Positions 11,801 to 26,800 of a stretch of 64,000 bases of DNA are shown one piece after another (positions within the stretch are counted from its first letter, which is position 1; each line of letters begins with the position of its first letter). The notes under the pieces were generated by a model, which had not been told where the DNA came from, did not search any database, and saw only the letters and a program-made list of their open reading frames with translations. A program made the position numbers and the translations under genes. Origin of the DNA: Clusia tigrina (lineage: Eukaryota > Arthropoda > Insecta > Diptera > Clusiidae); NCBI GenBank assembly GCA_920105625.2, contig OV050033.1, positions 1,158,001 through 1,222,000 on the forward strand, given 5' to 3'.

Positions 11801-14800
11801 ATTATTTTAAGAACATAAATTTGTCAACATTTAATTGCTGCTCCAACATAAGAAACTTTTGCATAATTTAATAGATGACAATAATTCCTCATTAATTTGT
11901 GTTTTAGGGAAGACACGAAAATTGCAGGCAAGTCTGTCGCTGCTCATGTATTGGTGTACTTATGTTGCCTCTCTAATTGAGTATGTAAGCGATTAAGAGC
12001 GGATATCACCTTCTGGTATCCCAGCTTAGTAGAATTCACGCGGTGCCGCGGAAATTAAAGCAACAATAAAATTGATGATCGAAAAATCAGGTGGTAAAGC
12101 GTGTGTTTCTTTCAGAGTGCGGAAAGTGTGGATTGCTCAGTCAAGTGGGACCGGGGCTCTAAATTTTGGTATGAAGGATGTATATATTAGTCTTTTTCGT
12201 GATTATTTTAATAAATCGTGTACACACTTGAAACGCGGAAATCGCCAAGACAATAAGACAATAAATATGCTAACTCAACAACTGAGAACAGCGGCTACAA
12301 CAGCAGCAAAAAGAGTTAAAAGCAATTTAGGTTTTTGCGCGTTTATTGCCAGCGTCAACATTTATTCTGCTTAAATATTAAATATAACAACAGCAGTGAG
12401 AGTGATGGCGGGAGCAGAGCAGCAATTTAAACGATTCACAGCCTCTCAGAAGTTAGTCGCTACAACAAATGCAACAACAACACGAAAGAAGAAGAGGTAA
12501 AGCAGATGGAGGAAGCGTCACTTAGTAAGAGCTTCGCATTAATTTTAATATGACTGGGTGACAGCTGGTGACTAGCGACGACTACTCGAATTACGCTTTA
12601 GTTGGCCCAGGCAGGTCGTATTGGAAAACTAAGACACTTTTAAGCCCGTTGCGGACGCCACTATCTCTGTCTGTCTGTGTGTCTGGCTGCGCCTGGTTGC
12701 AAATGAGTGCAAGTTAAGCTTAATTTAGAATATAATCGTCTAATTATAATCCACACTCATGTTGTCGCCTTTGAAATGGAGACGCGCACAGAACAGCCGA
12801 GCAGGAAGCGCAGTAACGAGCGAGCGCAAATCTAAAAGTCTTAAATTTCGAATGTGCAAATAACAGTAACAATAACAACAAAGGGAAAAATAAAAATCAA
12901 CAACAACAATAACAATAACAATGATAACGCTTCGAAGCAACAGTAGCGAAAATAGCGGCAGTGGAAACAGCGTCAATGGCAGCGGCAGTGCAAGTAACCG
13001 AATAGAATACCCCACACACACTTTCACACTTAATAAGAGCAATAATAATAATCTATTCTCGCTTCTATGATAAATGCGAGATCGTATTTCATTTTTCATG
13101 AAATGCTGCCTGCTCCACTTCGCCTACTGGGAGGGGTGCTGGGAGGGCTGTTGGGCGATGAGAAGCACTTGTGAGTCGGTATAAATGATTTCATTTACTG
13201 CGGTTTGTTTGATTCTTTACCTCGTACAAACAACCCCACACTTTCTTATCCATTTATCTATTTTTGTGTGCTGGAGTGGCAGTATGTATGTATGGATGTG
13301 TGTGTGTGTGTGTGTGTGAAAGAGAGTGATTTGATATGCTTATGTTATTAGGTTAAAAATTAGTTAATTAATTCAGATCCTATGAACAAAATAAAGAGAA
13401 TACTTATTAAATTTTAACAACTAATTTCCTACTCAATGACGATAACGCATACACGCATCCTAGGATTTGAAGTATCGTCCTTCGAAGAAGTGACTACATG
13501 TGCTTGGAACACTGAATGCAGTCAGCGTCCAATTATATAGGAAGAGACGAGAACCGTCAGAGGCAATACGATGTAGGTAGAAAAAACAGTACGATTTATC
13601 GCAAAACTGTGTTCCAGATTGGGTGCGGAGTGAATTCCTCCACTCAAGTTATGATGATTTATGATTGTCATCGCTCCTTATGGGATATCACATTTTGACT
13701 TCTTTTAACTAGTTTTCTCTCAAATAATTGAAAATAACAGCAGCTGATTTAATTTGTTCAATTTTGTATAAACAAATTTTTTGAGTGACTAGTCCTGGAC
13801 CCTTCGATAGACTTGTCGCCCTCCACGCTGATACCAGACAATGCATGCATACGCGTCAAGGTGGTTAAGGGAGTCAAGCGTAGGCTTTCAATGGTCTGTC
13901 ACAGTGGGATGCGAACTTCTAGGCCTGTGTTGCTCAAAGTGGGCGCGGCGTCGTGATGGGTCATGTGACGTCACTGCTTTTCTCTGAATGCTACTAACAG
14001 AGTTGAAAATTTGCACTGATATAAGCAGCAATGCCAATTTGAAAGTCAAATCATATTGGAGAATGGTTTCCAATAAATTGAGATATACTTGTTGAGGGAC
14101 CAGCATTTGCATGCTCGGAAATGTGGAGCATTATCAACTTCGGTTTCGCACATCACAACTACATCATCGATGAGCACAAAATCATACATACTCGTATATA
14201 CAAACTCGATGTTATAGGCCAGATAGGATGAAGTGGCGATCGGAATGGTTGAGATGCTACCAAACCACATCCCAGCGGACGAAATGCATTGTGTTTCGTC
14301 TTCCGCTTTCAGTCTCGTTTTAAGCCTGCTGTCGGATACGCTTTTAATAAATAACGATTCATTTGCAAAATGATAGAAAGATCTCCAACAACAATAACAA
14401 CCATTAAATAGTGGCTTAAACGGCCTTGGGAAAAGTTCACATATTCACATGTGCGCCTGTTTTGATTATGTCAAGCAATGTTTATCCCAATTGATGTATT
14501 TGCTTCCAATTTCCGGCCGCTTCACTGCAGCACATGAATTTGCGATATAAACGCTTCTCTTGTAAGTGTGGCGCCTCATTCCTTGCCTACCGAAGCCCAG
14601 CGCTAAAGCAGGAGACTTTTACTGCAGTAGCGAGCAACTCAGCTAAACCACAAAAACACTTAAATTGCTTGTCAAATGTCCTGCGGTTAGCCTCGTGGTA
14701 CTCGCCGCCTGACAGACAGACACATTTTTCGCCCTTGCAGCAGTTTAATAGACACAAGATTATTATGAACTTAAGCTGAAAGCCATTATTAGATTTATGC

Positions 14801-17800
14801 AAGTGGCCGATTATATTCGCAGACGCGGACTTCGCTGCAGGGCGGTGGTCTGCGGCCGCCGCTGGGAATGTGGCTGTGGGAGAACTTTTGATAGACTGAC
14901 TACAGCTGGCTGCAAAAGTTGTCATGGCGACAGTAGCGACTTTAGTTTGTTTTATGTTCATTTCAGTTGTAGGCAAAGCTTAAAGAAATGGCCAAAATTG
15001 CTTCAAAAAACTTCCTGTGTGAGTGTGGGGAAATTTGAATGGCATTTAAATGCGGTGGATAAAAAGCCCAGACATTTATTACATGGTTGGAGGAGGTTCT
15101 TCCGAAAACTTACTTCTAGATACACAAGCGCTGATATTCCGATACATATTTCAAGATCATGGAGGACTCTTGTTCCATATCGTGATGAATGCAATGAAAC
15201 TATTAAACTTAAATTATTGAATTATTGAACTTAAATTGTTAAAATGCTATTTATAATTGTGAGTTTCTGAATATTGCATTATTGTATTTCACAAATTGTA
15301 TTCATGCTACACCGGTAGATCGCGCACACGCTTGCAACGTCCTTTGCGATGCCAGATGGATACTTATTTATGAGTCATTTATGTATAGATCGATTTTTGC
15401 GAATTGTAGGAGCGAAGCTTTCCCTACTACTGAATTCGCTCCTAATCCCTCAAACTAGGAGCACCTAGGTGTACAAGAAGCGTTCTCGAGATGCTCCAAA
15501 ATTTCCCTTGTGCCCTGATCCTCACATTTCCGTAATACCATTAAAATAGATTGTATAAGAGTCTACTTATGTGGATATCTTTACAAGAAAATTTACACAG
15601 AATGGAGCAGTCGTGGTTTATACTGAACCTTTAAAGAAGTTGATCCTGGGATTTTCTTCCGTAGTTCAGCGATTTCCATGGAGAACTGAACTAGACAGAA
15701 TCGTTAAGCACGGCAAAATAAGTTCAATACATAAATGGATTATTACTAGCATTGTTTACTAATATTTTTTATGTGAATGGATGGAAGAAATCTCTTGGAA
15801 TGTTTTACGCCAGGAATTGAGTTGATTGTATTTGATCTTCAGTGTGTTTCTAATTGAATTCCTAATCCTCCAATAAGTAATTGGGAATCTAAATTACCAC
15901 AAATTAACTGACTGTATTTTAGCAATTGTCTTTCTGAAAGTCAACAATTTCGTTCCGGAAACAACAGCAAACAAACAGCAAAACAAGCAGATTTAACTTG
16001 CAAAATAACAGACGGGCAACGTTTCCTTTTTAGCTTTGATGGATTACGTGGCGGATGCCTTCATTGAAATGATCGAAACGATAAAGCAACTCAGACCAGT
16101 ACTGGGGGAAGGTGCGATCGCTTCAGACACTTGGATTTGAAAGCAAACTAATATGTAAAAGCACACAACTCGCAGGCGAGCATCCTAAACAAAGCAGCAG
16201 AACCGAAGAAATTTATGGACTGAAGTGGTCGGCAAAGGCATGGAAGGGGACGGGGGTGGGATACGGCATTTTTTATGTGTTTGTCGTCACGTTATCGTTT
16301 CTATTATTGTTAACGTAAATTGCCTTATTATTAATTTAAGTATAGTACGAAAACAACGATAACCACAGAGAAAAATCCACAGATTGATAACTTCGAAGAT
16401 GCAAATACATAATTAAGACACACGCTCTCTACGAAACTGGAAATTATAAAAATAATCAAATAAGTATACAAAAAAAAGGTTTAAAATGAATGAAACATGG
16501 AAATTATATGAGAGATCAACAAGCAACGGCATCGGAGACAGCGACAATAGACATAACAGTGGCATTAGCCGCCAGCTGGGAGTGGGTGCGACGGCAGCGG
16601 ATTCTTCATACTTCACACATTTTGTCAGACAATTTAACAAATGAATGAGTCGCAGATTGAAAGATAAGATAAATATTCAAATGTGGTTGACAGACGAGCC
16701 GATAAACTGACTGACAGACCGACACACGGCACACGCACACACACACACACAAGACAGATGGACGTACAAGCGAACAGATGGACAGCAAAGTAGATGGGTG
16801 CGCACCCGTGGGTTGGATGGACAATTGAGTGGCAGGGTGGAGGGCAGCGCTACGTACGGTAGCTGAAAAAATGATAAACGAGCCAGATTTGAATGCGAAT
16901 TATTGTTAGTGATTTTGTTGTTTTGTTGCCGTTATTGTTCGCATTGTTGTTGTTCAGACACTTGACACAACATTTGTGCGCCTCGAAGCACGTTGGAGGG
17001 CGTCAGCAAGCCAGTGCTTCAGCCGGTCGCTTTGACGAGCTGCGGTTTCTAGGCTTCGGCCGCTGATAGCATCTAATTTGTCATGAGGATGTAGCAGCGC
17101 GCCTGCCTGAAAATTGAGCTTCAATTGCAGGAGGTACTCTTGAAGTTGATGTTGTCATTACTGCTATTGCTGTTATTATTTCATTTAATTCAATTGCAAA
17201 CAATTTCTGTCGCTATTTACACACTTTCCTTCTTTTGTTCTGGTCTCATTATGCGAGTGTATTTTGTGTGAATGGAAAAATAAATTCTTAATGCAGGCGC
17301 AAAATGCAAATGACATGATAACATTTTCAATTTTTGAGTAACTTTGTCATCAACTTCTAATGCAGTCAAATTAAGAAGTTAAATGTAGAAAAAGTTGAGA
17401 AAATTTAACAAAAAGATTTGCATTTCAAATCTCGCGGTGTAGCAAAAAATGCGCACAAACATTTTCGAACTTGGCTGCGTGAACATTTTTCTCAACTAAA
17501 TAGAAATGAGAAATAAATACACACATCCATGCATAAATATATGAGAAATATATCGGCAAACCTGATTCATACTTCATCTTAAATTTGGAACAATTTCTTC
17601 AACTATATAACTATATATATTACGATGACCCTGTAGCAAAATCCGAATACAAATACGACCATTTAATCAAGAACAGAAAATTATACCACCATGAACTGAT
17701 TAACATATTGGTGCGGCCTCGTCGATACTTACACAGACTGCATCAGATTTGGAGGGCATGGGATCTTTTCAACTTTCGTAAGCTTCTATATCCGCTGCTG

Positions 17801-20800
17801 CTTCTATATCTGGCCATTCAGTCAGCTCAAAATGCTTTAGACAAGTACTCTAAACATGTAAGCTCGGCCAAATATGTTTGTATTTGTATCTTCTCAGCAA
17901 TTGGGCTAATTGTGGGAATCACAACACTATAGGCGACTTCAAAGTCTTTATACAGCTGTAACATTGTCTCCCAGTTACCAGTTTTTCCTATCTACCACAT
18001 TCATCATCATTGATCAGAAGCAGTAGGGAGTCAGAAAATTATGGATAAAATATCATCATCGTATTAAAATATGACTAATTAAAAAATTGATGTGCAGTGA
18101 TACTCATGCGACTGTCTGAGTTCACAGCATTTTTTAAATTATTTTCCATTGCAGGGGTGAAAGGGGAGGAACGATTCAAAATCTCGGATTTCATTAGTCC
18201 ACAAAGAGCTGCAGCGAACGGCTTTTAATATTTAATTACCTACTCTAGCGCCACTTAAATGCAAAATCACTTTGGTCAGTCACACGCGTGCGACACATGC
18301 GCTGCAGCATAAATGAACTGGCGAGACGCCCACAAGACCGTTTGCACTGGCGGCACGCTGCCCGATGCCCAGTGCCCGATGTTCGCTGCCAGCTTTTACC
18401 TTGCTTTCTTTCTTCGCTGCTCAATTTAAACATCAAGCACAACCGCAGCGAACTTCTTAAATGAAAAGTGTTAAAACTTTTACTTTCGTTGCACGAGCCA
18501 CACACACACACTCATGCACACACCCATACAGGTACACCTGCTCCGCGTGCACACATGCCTTCCTCCATTCCACACGGTCGGTCCATTTATGCGCTGTTTT
18601 AGTCGACTTCAAATGTAAATTAACTTTGAAGTAACGTCAGCGCCGAACTCCTCCGCCGCTACTGCGGCTTGTGCGTCCCAACTGCCAGCCGCAGCGTGGA
18701 TAATTGTATTGTGGTCACGTTCAAGTGAAGCATCTGTTTTATGTTGTTACACTTTAGCACTGAGTGATCTACAAACACGAAGTAAGGACAAAAAGAGCGA
18801 AATAAAAAGTGTGAGCGACGCAAGCCACCATAAACGTTAGACGGGCGCTCTGCTCCGTCAGGTTGACTGATTAAGGTGATGCCAAGCCATGGAGCAATTC
18901 AGCCAGTCAACCAGCCAGCTACGCTTGTGGCTCATTGCAATGTATACTCATGCTCCGTATGTGGAGCACTTGCTGCCAATAATGACAGACAGGCGCTTGA
19001 AAGCCGCGTGGTGCGAGGAATGGTGGGCGGTGGTGGTGGTCTTGACGGCTTGTGCGAGGCATTGCGCACTTCAATTTTGAACTGCACTTGATGAAGAAAT
19101 GTCGGTTTGTCTGAAAACTCTGCCGACAGCGCTGTGTGCGTGAGCAAAAGTGTTGATTTGGCGGGTCGCGTTGGCGTGGGATTAATCTAATTAAAGCAAG
19201 GCAGTATAATAACTGCATATTAGACAATAATTCGATAATGTGGCATTGATAGAAATGGTATAAACGAGGACTAAAGCGACGATTTGGCACGAAATGCCTT
19301 GGCAACAAATTTAAATTATTCGCTTGTAATTCAGTTGGAAAAATCCGGGCAAAGGCGTGGGGCACCTTTTTGGCGGAAGGTTTTTATAAAAATTTACCAA
19401 TAACCAATTCAGCGGACCATTTCGATTCTTCAGTTACTGCACTGCTGGTTTCTTTATGAGCTCCCGATGCACGCTTCATCTGTAATCAACATTTTGCTGT
19501 AGTCATTTTGCCAGCACGCCGCTTTCATAATACGTGTCCGTATGTTGCACTACAGCAATAAGAAATAACAACAGCAACAATAATAGCTACAAAATACCAT
19601 ATCCAACCATATAAAAGTATATTTTTCAAACATAATCGCAAGTGTCGCCGTTGTACGTCTTGCGGCGGTCCCCGTAAACGAGCAAAGGTTAAATATGAGC
19701 ACGTGCGCCAATGGGCTCGATATCGGTGCTGCTAAAACCAAGCAACACTGGCATTTCGTGCCCAAAAATCTCAACTAACACAAGTGAAACAACACCATTT
19801 ACCCCACCCCCGCCGCTCCGCCTGCCATTTGCCATTTGCCACTTGCTGCGCCACTTCAAAAGGCCAAAAATGCAGGAGCACGAAATTACCAGCGAGCGAG
19901 TGTACTACGCGTACGTGTGTTTGGGTGTGTGTGGAATGTGTAAATTGTGCCCCAAGGAAGGATTAAGTATTAGCTGCCACATTCTACAAATAGGAACTTA
20001 TGAGCGGTAGCTAACACACAGGTTCAGATGAGGGATGAGGGGGCTAAATGGGGTCATATGCTACTGGTGAACAATCTCATCTCTAGCCTCTATAGACAGA
20101 CGTAAGCTGAAAATGACTGAATTTAACTTTGGCAAAGACAATAATTTAGCTGACCCTTCGAAGAGATTAGTCTGGAGCAACAAGGCAGCCAGCCACTAAG
20201 GCAGTCAGCCACTAAGGCAGCCAGCCACCAAGTCAGCAATAGTAAAAGTTATGACTCCATTACGAGCACGGACATTAGTAAGCCAGCAATGGCGCTGGGT
20301 ATACTCGTACATTTATACTGTCAATGCTGCACCATGGAGTTCGAACTTTAAAGCCAGGTAAGTGCATGGAGCAGACGACCACAACCACCGTCTGCATATG
20401 AATGGTGCTATTCGATGCCATTATTTAAGTGCTTATCCCTCTTAGGAGTTATGAGGCATGTGCAAAGATAAATCGCCCCTGACATGCAGCACGTATTAAA
20501 GACAATCCGCATTGTGGGCGTCGTAGGTGCAAACTTCGTGAGTGTTAAGCCGCGTTGCTACTACAAATGCCACAAATTTCGCTACTGGTCACGCTACTGC
20601 TCGCAACGTTTCTCAAGTTAATGTCAAAGTTTTGGCCGACGACAGAAATCCCTTTTCAAATCTCGTATACACAAAAATGTGAAGGCTCAATCGCCATTCT
20701 ATAAATAACAAATTAAATGAGCTGAAGGTACGGAAGCGATAATTCAGCACTCATCGATAATGCGGCAGTAATGAGAAAATTTGGCCCTTTTCGCCTGCGA

Positions 20801-23800
20801 CTATTCCGCTGCCGACGTCTCCCCGGTGCAGAGGGCAGTTTGGGTCATGTAGCACTAAAAAGGACACATGTTTCGGTTTGTTCTCGGTTCAAGCGGATTA
20901 TGATGCTTATCTGCGAGATTAAAATGGGCACAATGTTGATAGAAAAAATGAGAAAAAATTAAATATGGACAAAAGTGAAATAAAATCAAAAATAATAAAG
21001 AAAAAACAAAATGGCACGCTTGGCATTTTGTCCCTTATTGGCGAAAATTTCATTTAACGCTGTTTGAGTTTTTAATTCCAGGCTTTTGCGTTGCCCACTT
21101 CCCTGTTTCCCCGGCAAATGTGCATTAAATTATTCAATTAATACCTTTTCTCTTGTTCAGTGCGGTTCGAGGAATGCAGAAAACTTCAAGGCGCTCTGTA
21201 AACACAACAAAAAAGGACCAACGGGAGAGTGGATTTGAGGAGTGGGGGATGTCTTCAAACTAAGCAATTTTATGTAAATTGTTGCTTTCTTCTTTATCGC
21301 TGTTGACTGCATCTTGGGGCTATTTGGCTTTCGCTCCCATTTTTTCCTTGTGTAAGGCAGTTTACACGGCGCATTCCGCCCTCTGTCCGTTTGCGGTAAG
21401 AGGTAAGCAGCAAACAAGACACACAACAACTGCCGAAAGAAGTGCTTGCTTTGCGCACTTAAAGCATTTGCCTAAATTAATTTAGGCACAAAGGAACAGC
21501 AAGGACCCGAAACAAAGCAGTAGCAAAGAGCATTGAAAACATTGTTAACTAAAACGGCACAAAAAATTGGAAAAAGGACAAGAACTTAATTAAGTGTAAT
21601 GAGAATAATTGAACAACCGGAAATTAAAATGTTTCCGGTTTGTTAAAATTTACGACATTCATAATTCCTGTGGATGGGCACGGGTCGTTATGCATGAAAA
21701 ATTACTTCTTTAGATGTTGCAAAGAGATATAGGAAAAAATAATGCTATTACCATTTAATGAAGAATCAAAGTTGAACAGCACTTTATTTATTGGACTGAA
21801 CGAGATCCTTCTATTAACATTGGGCGACGAATTGCGGTCAACACCATGAAAATGTATTTGTATATCAGCGTTTGGAAACCTCAAAGCCCCCTTTCGTTTG
21901 AATACCTTGATAAGCTGGGACACATTAAGCATCCTTCTACATTTAGTCGAACGCTAAAAGGATGTTGACAAATCGTTTCACGGAACTAACACACAGAATC
22001 TCTCTTTATTACGCATGCATGAATGGCAACATTTCTTTTTACTTATTCCCATTATTGTATTATTGAATTGTTGCCTGTAGATTGTGGCCATTTTCGCCTG
22101 ATCTGTGTGAAAGTAACTCAGCATAGGGACATATGGATCATGAACCAGGTCGGAGCTACAACAGAAGAACGTCGAAAACGAATTTGAAAAAGGTCCAAAC
22201 AAATTGGCTTAAAACTGCATTCAAGTGTCCCTCAATATAATTGCATGAAAAAGCGGTCCAAATCCGAAATTAATAGACAATTTATGTCAGAAATGCATAC
22301 AGAGAGGCAGGCAAAGAGCCCAAATTATTTTCAGCACTTGGTTTGCGAGAAACTTGTCTCCAAGTCCAGGTTTAAATTTCACCAAAGTGGCTTTTGGATT
22401 TGTTTATAGTTATTAGAAGGAACAGGGTATTGTGACTGGATACTGAGGAGACAGGATACCCTCCTGATTGAGAAAAGTATAAGTCGCCTCCACACAGCAA
22501 CTTCTGTTGGACACCACTTGAGGAATCCACTTCAAATGGCATACGATGGAATTACCCCCAACACCTCAAACAAATTGCGTGAGTCACTTCAGAATTCCTC
22601 CTATTCTTTGAGAGTTTGAGCATTACTGACTGAATAGATGAGGTTGTTTTTCCACGCTTCACTCTGTCACGAGTACAAAGTGCACAAAGGCCTTACATCG
22701 TTACTGTGCCAAAGTCCAGTAGGATTTGTGGTCAATTGATATCATGGAGCATGGTGGCAGTTTAGTAACAATCGCGTGCGACCGTATGAGAATCTTTCGC
22801 CGAGTGGTTTTAAAATATTACCACATTTGAAGTTGTTCATTGTACCACCTCGTTTAACTAATACAAACTCACTGGAAATGCGTGTTCTGCCAATGATAAC
22901 TCAGAAGTGATTGAGCGGACAAAATAAGTGAACACTTTATGATCAGAAAAGGATTTGTGTTCAGATGAAAAAAGTTTTTCTCCAAAACCAAAATAGTCCC
23001 ATGCAGTTGAGTGTGCAAATGCGCAGGAGCGATACGCACTTCCTCGTAAATGTTGCGTAAATGCCAGGATGGCATTTCGGAAAATGAGTCGTAAACATTT
23101 AAGGACACACAGGGCCATGAATCCCACACCCGTCAGAGCGCTGATTATTATGTTACACGCGTATAATATCTAATGTGAATATTTGCAACCTTCCCAGTGT
23201 TTAACCAACATAAAAAATATAATTAATTAATAATAAATATTTAATTTAGCGTCCTCGAAACTGCTTCTCGAACTCCTTTTTCATATCCCTGGTCTCTTTA
23301 ATTAAATACTCTGAGAATGCAGAAACTAAGTTTGAGGTAAACTGACAGCATTCGTGAGTGGTATTTTCTTCACCCATGAAAAGGATAATGTTGAATTTTT
23401 TTAAATAATCGGAAAGAAAATATCCGAAACCCCATTAGAGAGATCCATTAATTATGATTCGTGTTTACTTTTTGTAATGGTAGGCCACAAACTTCTGGTG
23501 CCAAATATGCATTCCTGAATTTTGCCAAGGATAATTAGCCGATGATTGGCAAAACTAAGCAAACATTTTATTAAAGTGTTGTTAGCGGCAAAACTTCTCC
23601 ACCACTTGAGAAACAAATATCCTGGTCATTTGGCAGTTCAATTATTTTCCCACTCTCATTCTGAGCCATTTTCCACTCGGGACGCGCTTAAAGGCAACAA
23701 ATCGCTAAAAACATATTCGAACTTAAACAGAAAAAGTAATTGAAGAATAATTGGCAAGCGGTGATGTGCTTTGGGGTTTCTTGCTGCAGTTGCCTTTTAA

Positions 23801-26800
23801 ACAGGATATCGTTTTCGCAATAGCGCAAGAAGCTCACCACGACTTCTAAAGATAACGGAAGCGGCTTTGTACGTGGCGTACTCGTGCAGCAATCAATTGG
23901 CTGGTAAATTGTTGTCATTAGTTTTATGAGGATTTTTTAGATGAATGACACGATAAAAGTGAAATGATAGCATCCTTAATAAATGAAAGCCATCATTTTA
24001 GATGGGAAACGCACACATAGGCACGCAAAGGATTTAATGACAATTCAGTGATTCATACCGAACGATGGCACAATGTTTGGCCAACAGTCTAAAGGTTTTT
24101 TATAGAGAACAATGCAATGTCAGTGCCACAAGGAATTGGAATTGGAATTTAATAAAAGATAGTATTGGTATTTGTCCATCGACATATGGGGCTCTCCTTT
24201 GAAGTCGCGATTGCACTTTAATGGAACGAATTCGGGAATTCTGGTGATGTCAACTGGTGCTTCGTGAATCATGTAACGCTACACACAACAGACAAAATCC
24301 ATTACAAAAGAAGAAAATCAGAACAAAGCCGACTCATCCCAATCCCGTTCCGATTACAGCGGTGACAGTAAGCGAGGGTTAAGAGAAGCACTTTTACACT
24401 TTGTTTTTTTCGATGGATCTGGGATGGGTGAATAGGTATAACAGGGGATTTCAACCTCTTTGGTGCAAACTCTAATATTGTGTTATCTATCTATTATTCA
24501 AGAGCTTACTGATAGATCCAAATCTCAGTACAGTTTCCGAGCTGGATTTCTCAACTTCTCTCAGTCATAGCAGCCCTCTTCTTGTCGTCTTCTTGCCGAA
24601 AAGGGGCTTATCTATTTTGGTGACAAAGCAGGGCATGTCACTCGTGTACCTTGCACAGTTTCTTTTTATCATTCTGAGCTATATTAGCATTCTTGGCTTT
24701 AAATCACAGTTATACATACAATGTTCTATAGGATTTCCACAATATACGATTAAGAGTCTTAGATTCGCTCTGCTCGGAAATAGCGCAGACCGATTTACTT
24801 TTTCTGCTGTTGAGGCACAGACATTTTTTGTGGTATATTTTTCTTTCGAGGAATCCTCTATCTAATTAATTTTTATAATTGTACAATCTCCAATTGAAAG
24901 ATAGTGTTGTGTGCGACTTCTTCCACTCTTCAACGCTACCTGCACCGCAGTGCCCATTACGAGCACCCTGTCAAGTTGTGAGCCTTGAAGTACTTCTGGC
25001 AACCGCATTGTTTGCCTGCTTATTCAATGCATCTGCCGCTGGAAATTCTTGAACTTGAAATGCGATTTAAAAGTATTGACAACAAATTTACACACCTTGC
25101 AATGCAAAATTGATGCACTCGCTCATTATCTCAGAGGACACCATCAAAATGCACGACCGCCCATTTAGAGAATGACTGGTGTGAAAATCGCTTATTCCAA
25201 CGGGTCTGTCTGTGTTGGCTGCTTCCCATTTTAGTGCAATTTTAACAATTTTGGAGATTACCGCCAAACTAACTGAAAATAACGGACTCGTAAAAGCATT
25301 TAAAATGCAATTTCGCAGCTGGCTGTGTGAACGACCGCTCCTCCGACGGGTCGTGTGAGGTGGGTGTGAGGGTGGATTAGAAGCTCGTTTGGAAGTTGCT
25401 GCGACTGCAATTGACTTTTATGTGCCCATTTAAAGTGCCATAGTAATTTCGTAGAACGTGCACCGCAATTCCCGCCAGCCGGCCCTATCATCAGCATCAT
25501 AGTCATCACCATCATCAGCAGCATGATCAACGCTTCCAATCGTCGTCACCTACTTGGCGGGTGGTGGCACTTAGACGAATATAAATGGTCATAAATAGGC
25601 GTCTCTGACGCGCTGCATCGCGATACTCGAACTGAGAGTGATACAAAAATTGAAGATGTGCTTTCTGAAGCGTGTTTGCCGCTCGCTCCCCACGCCGCCG
25701 CTCCTCATTGCATTTGGCGCGACATGCTCGTACACCAATAATGCCCGCCGGGGTGTGTCGGTTTGGTGCGCGTATTAGCGCCGTAAAACGGGGTAGCAAG
25801 TGTTGCGATGATGAAGATTTATTTTGCGTTCTCTTTATTTAAGTTTTATGTAGTGGCAGTGAATTTATGACAAGGATTTATGAAGTTGCCGCAAATGAGT
25901 TATGAATTGTAAGTTCTCTTCACATTTATGGGCGTTCGTCGAGCACTGCGTTACTCTGGATTAAGAGAAGCGATTTAATTGCTGGGCATAATGGAATTTA
26001 TAATGCTGATAATAGAATATAAAATGGGAGCGATAATTATTTGAAGGGAACCCTCAAGAAAACTGGAGAAGTATAAGGTAATGTGACCGCCTGTGAGGAA
26101 TTATGGATAGGTAGACAAAATCAAATGTGGTGAACATATTTAGGCCGAGCGAAGTTGGATGTCTCCACTCTGATTGTCACTATTTTACATAATTTATTCC
26201 CATCAAGACAGCATGTAATTTTTAAGTCGAATCAATAAAACCAACCAAATCAAGTGCTCTTAGACACCAGAAAAGCTCAGCATCCTCTGAACCGATTTGC
26301 AAAAGTATTTCATTAATGATGTGGTCCATTGCAGTTCCCAATCTGTGTTACAATCTGTTTGGACGACTGTTGAACACTTGTTCAGAAAGAAGCTCATCAA
26401 TTGAAAGTTGTTTGTTTTATTCTTAACATTCTAAAATGATGAAGAAATAGGACTTAGCAAAATGGGCAACTGGACACAGAGGAATACTCTGAATTCATGA
26501 AGCATGAAGGGACCACAATAGATCTGTAAGGTCGGAGTGCAGAGTCCTTTAACAATGATAATAATAACATTCTAATAAATTGCACATTAATTAGCACAAA
26601 TAACCTTAAGCGTGTTAAAAGGCTTCCTGAATTAGGATACACATAATGCAGATAGTACAGAAGTCTTTTAAGTCCTACATGTATGACTTTTAGCGTTGAC
26701 AGCACTATGAGTTAAACTGCAGTAGCGATGAGTTACGAAGGCGTCACAATGCTGCTATTGTACCAAGTATGACAAGCACTTTAAAGGCAAGTAAGGGTGT

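Noticed and set aside
12740..13099. 119-codon - strand frame rich in Leu, Tyr and Val
   Set aside because: It is the complement of CAA/AAT/AAC low-complexity repeats on the + strand.
22741..22800. + strand EHGGS peptide, like the HGGGS block of Tc1 transposases
   Set aside because: It lies on the opposite strand from the nearby Tc1-like fragment and lacks the following MVWG motif.
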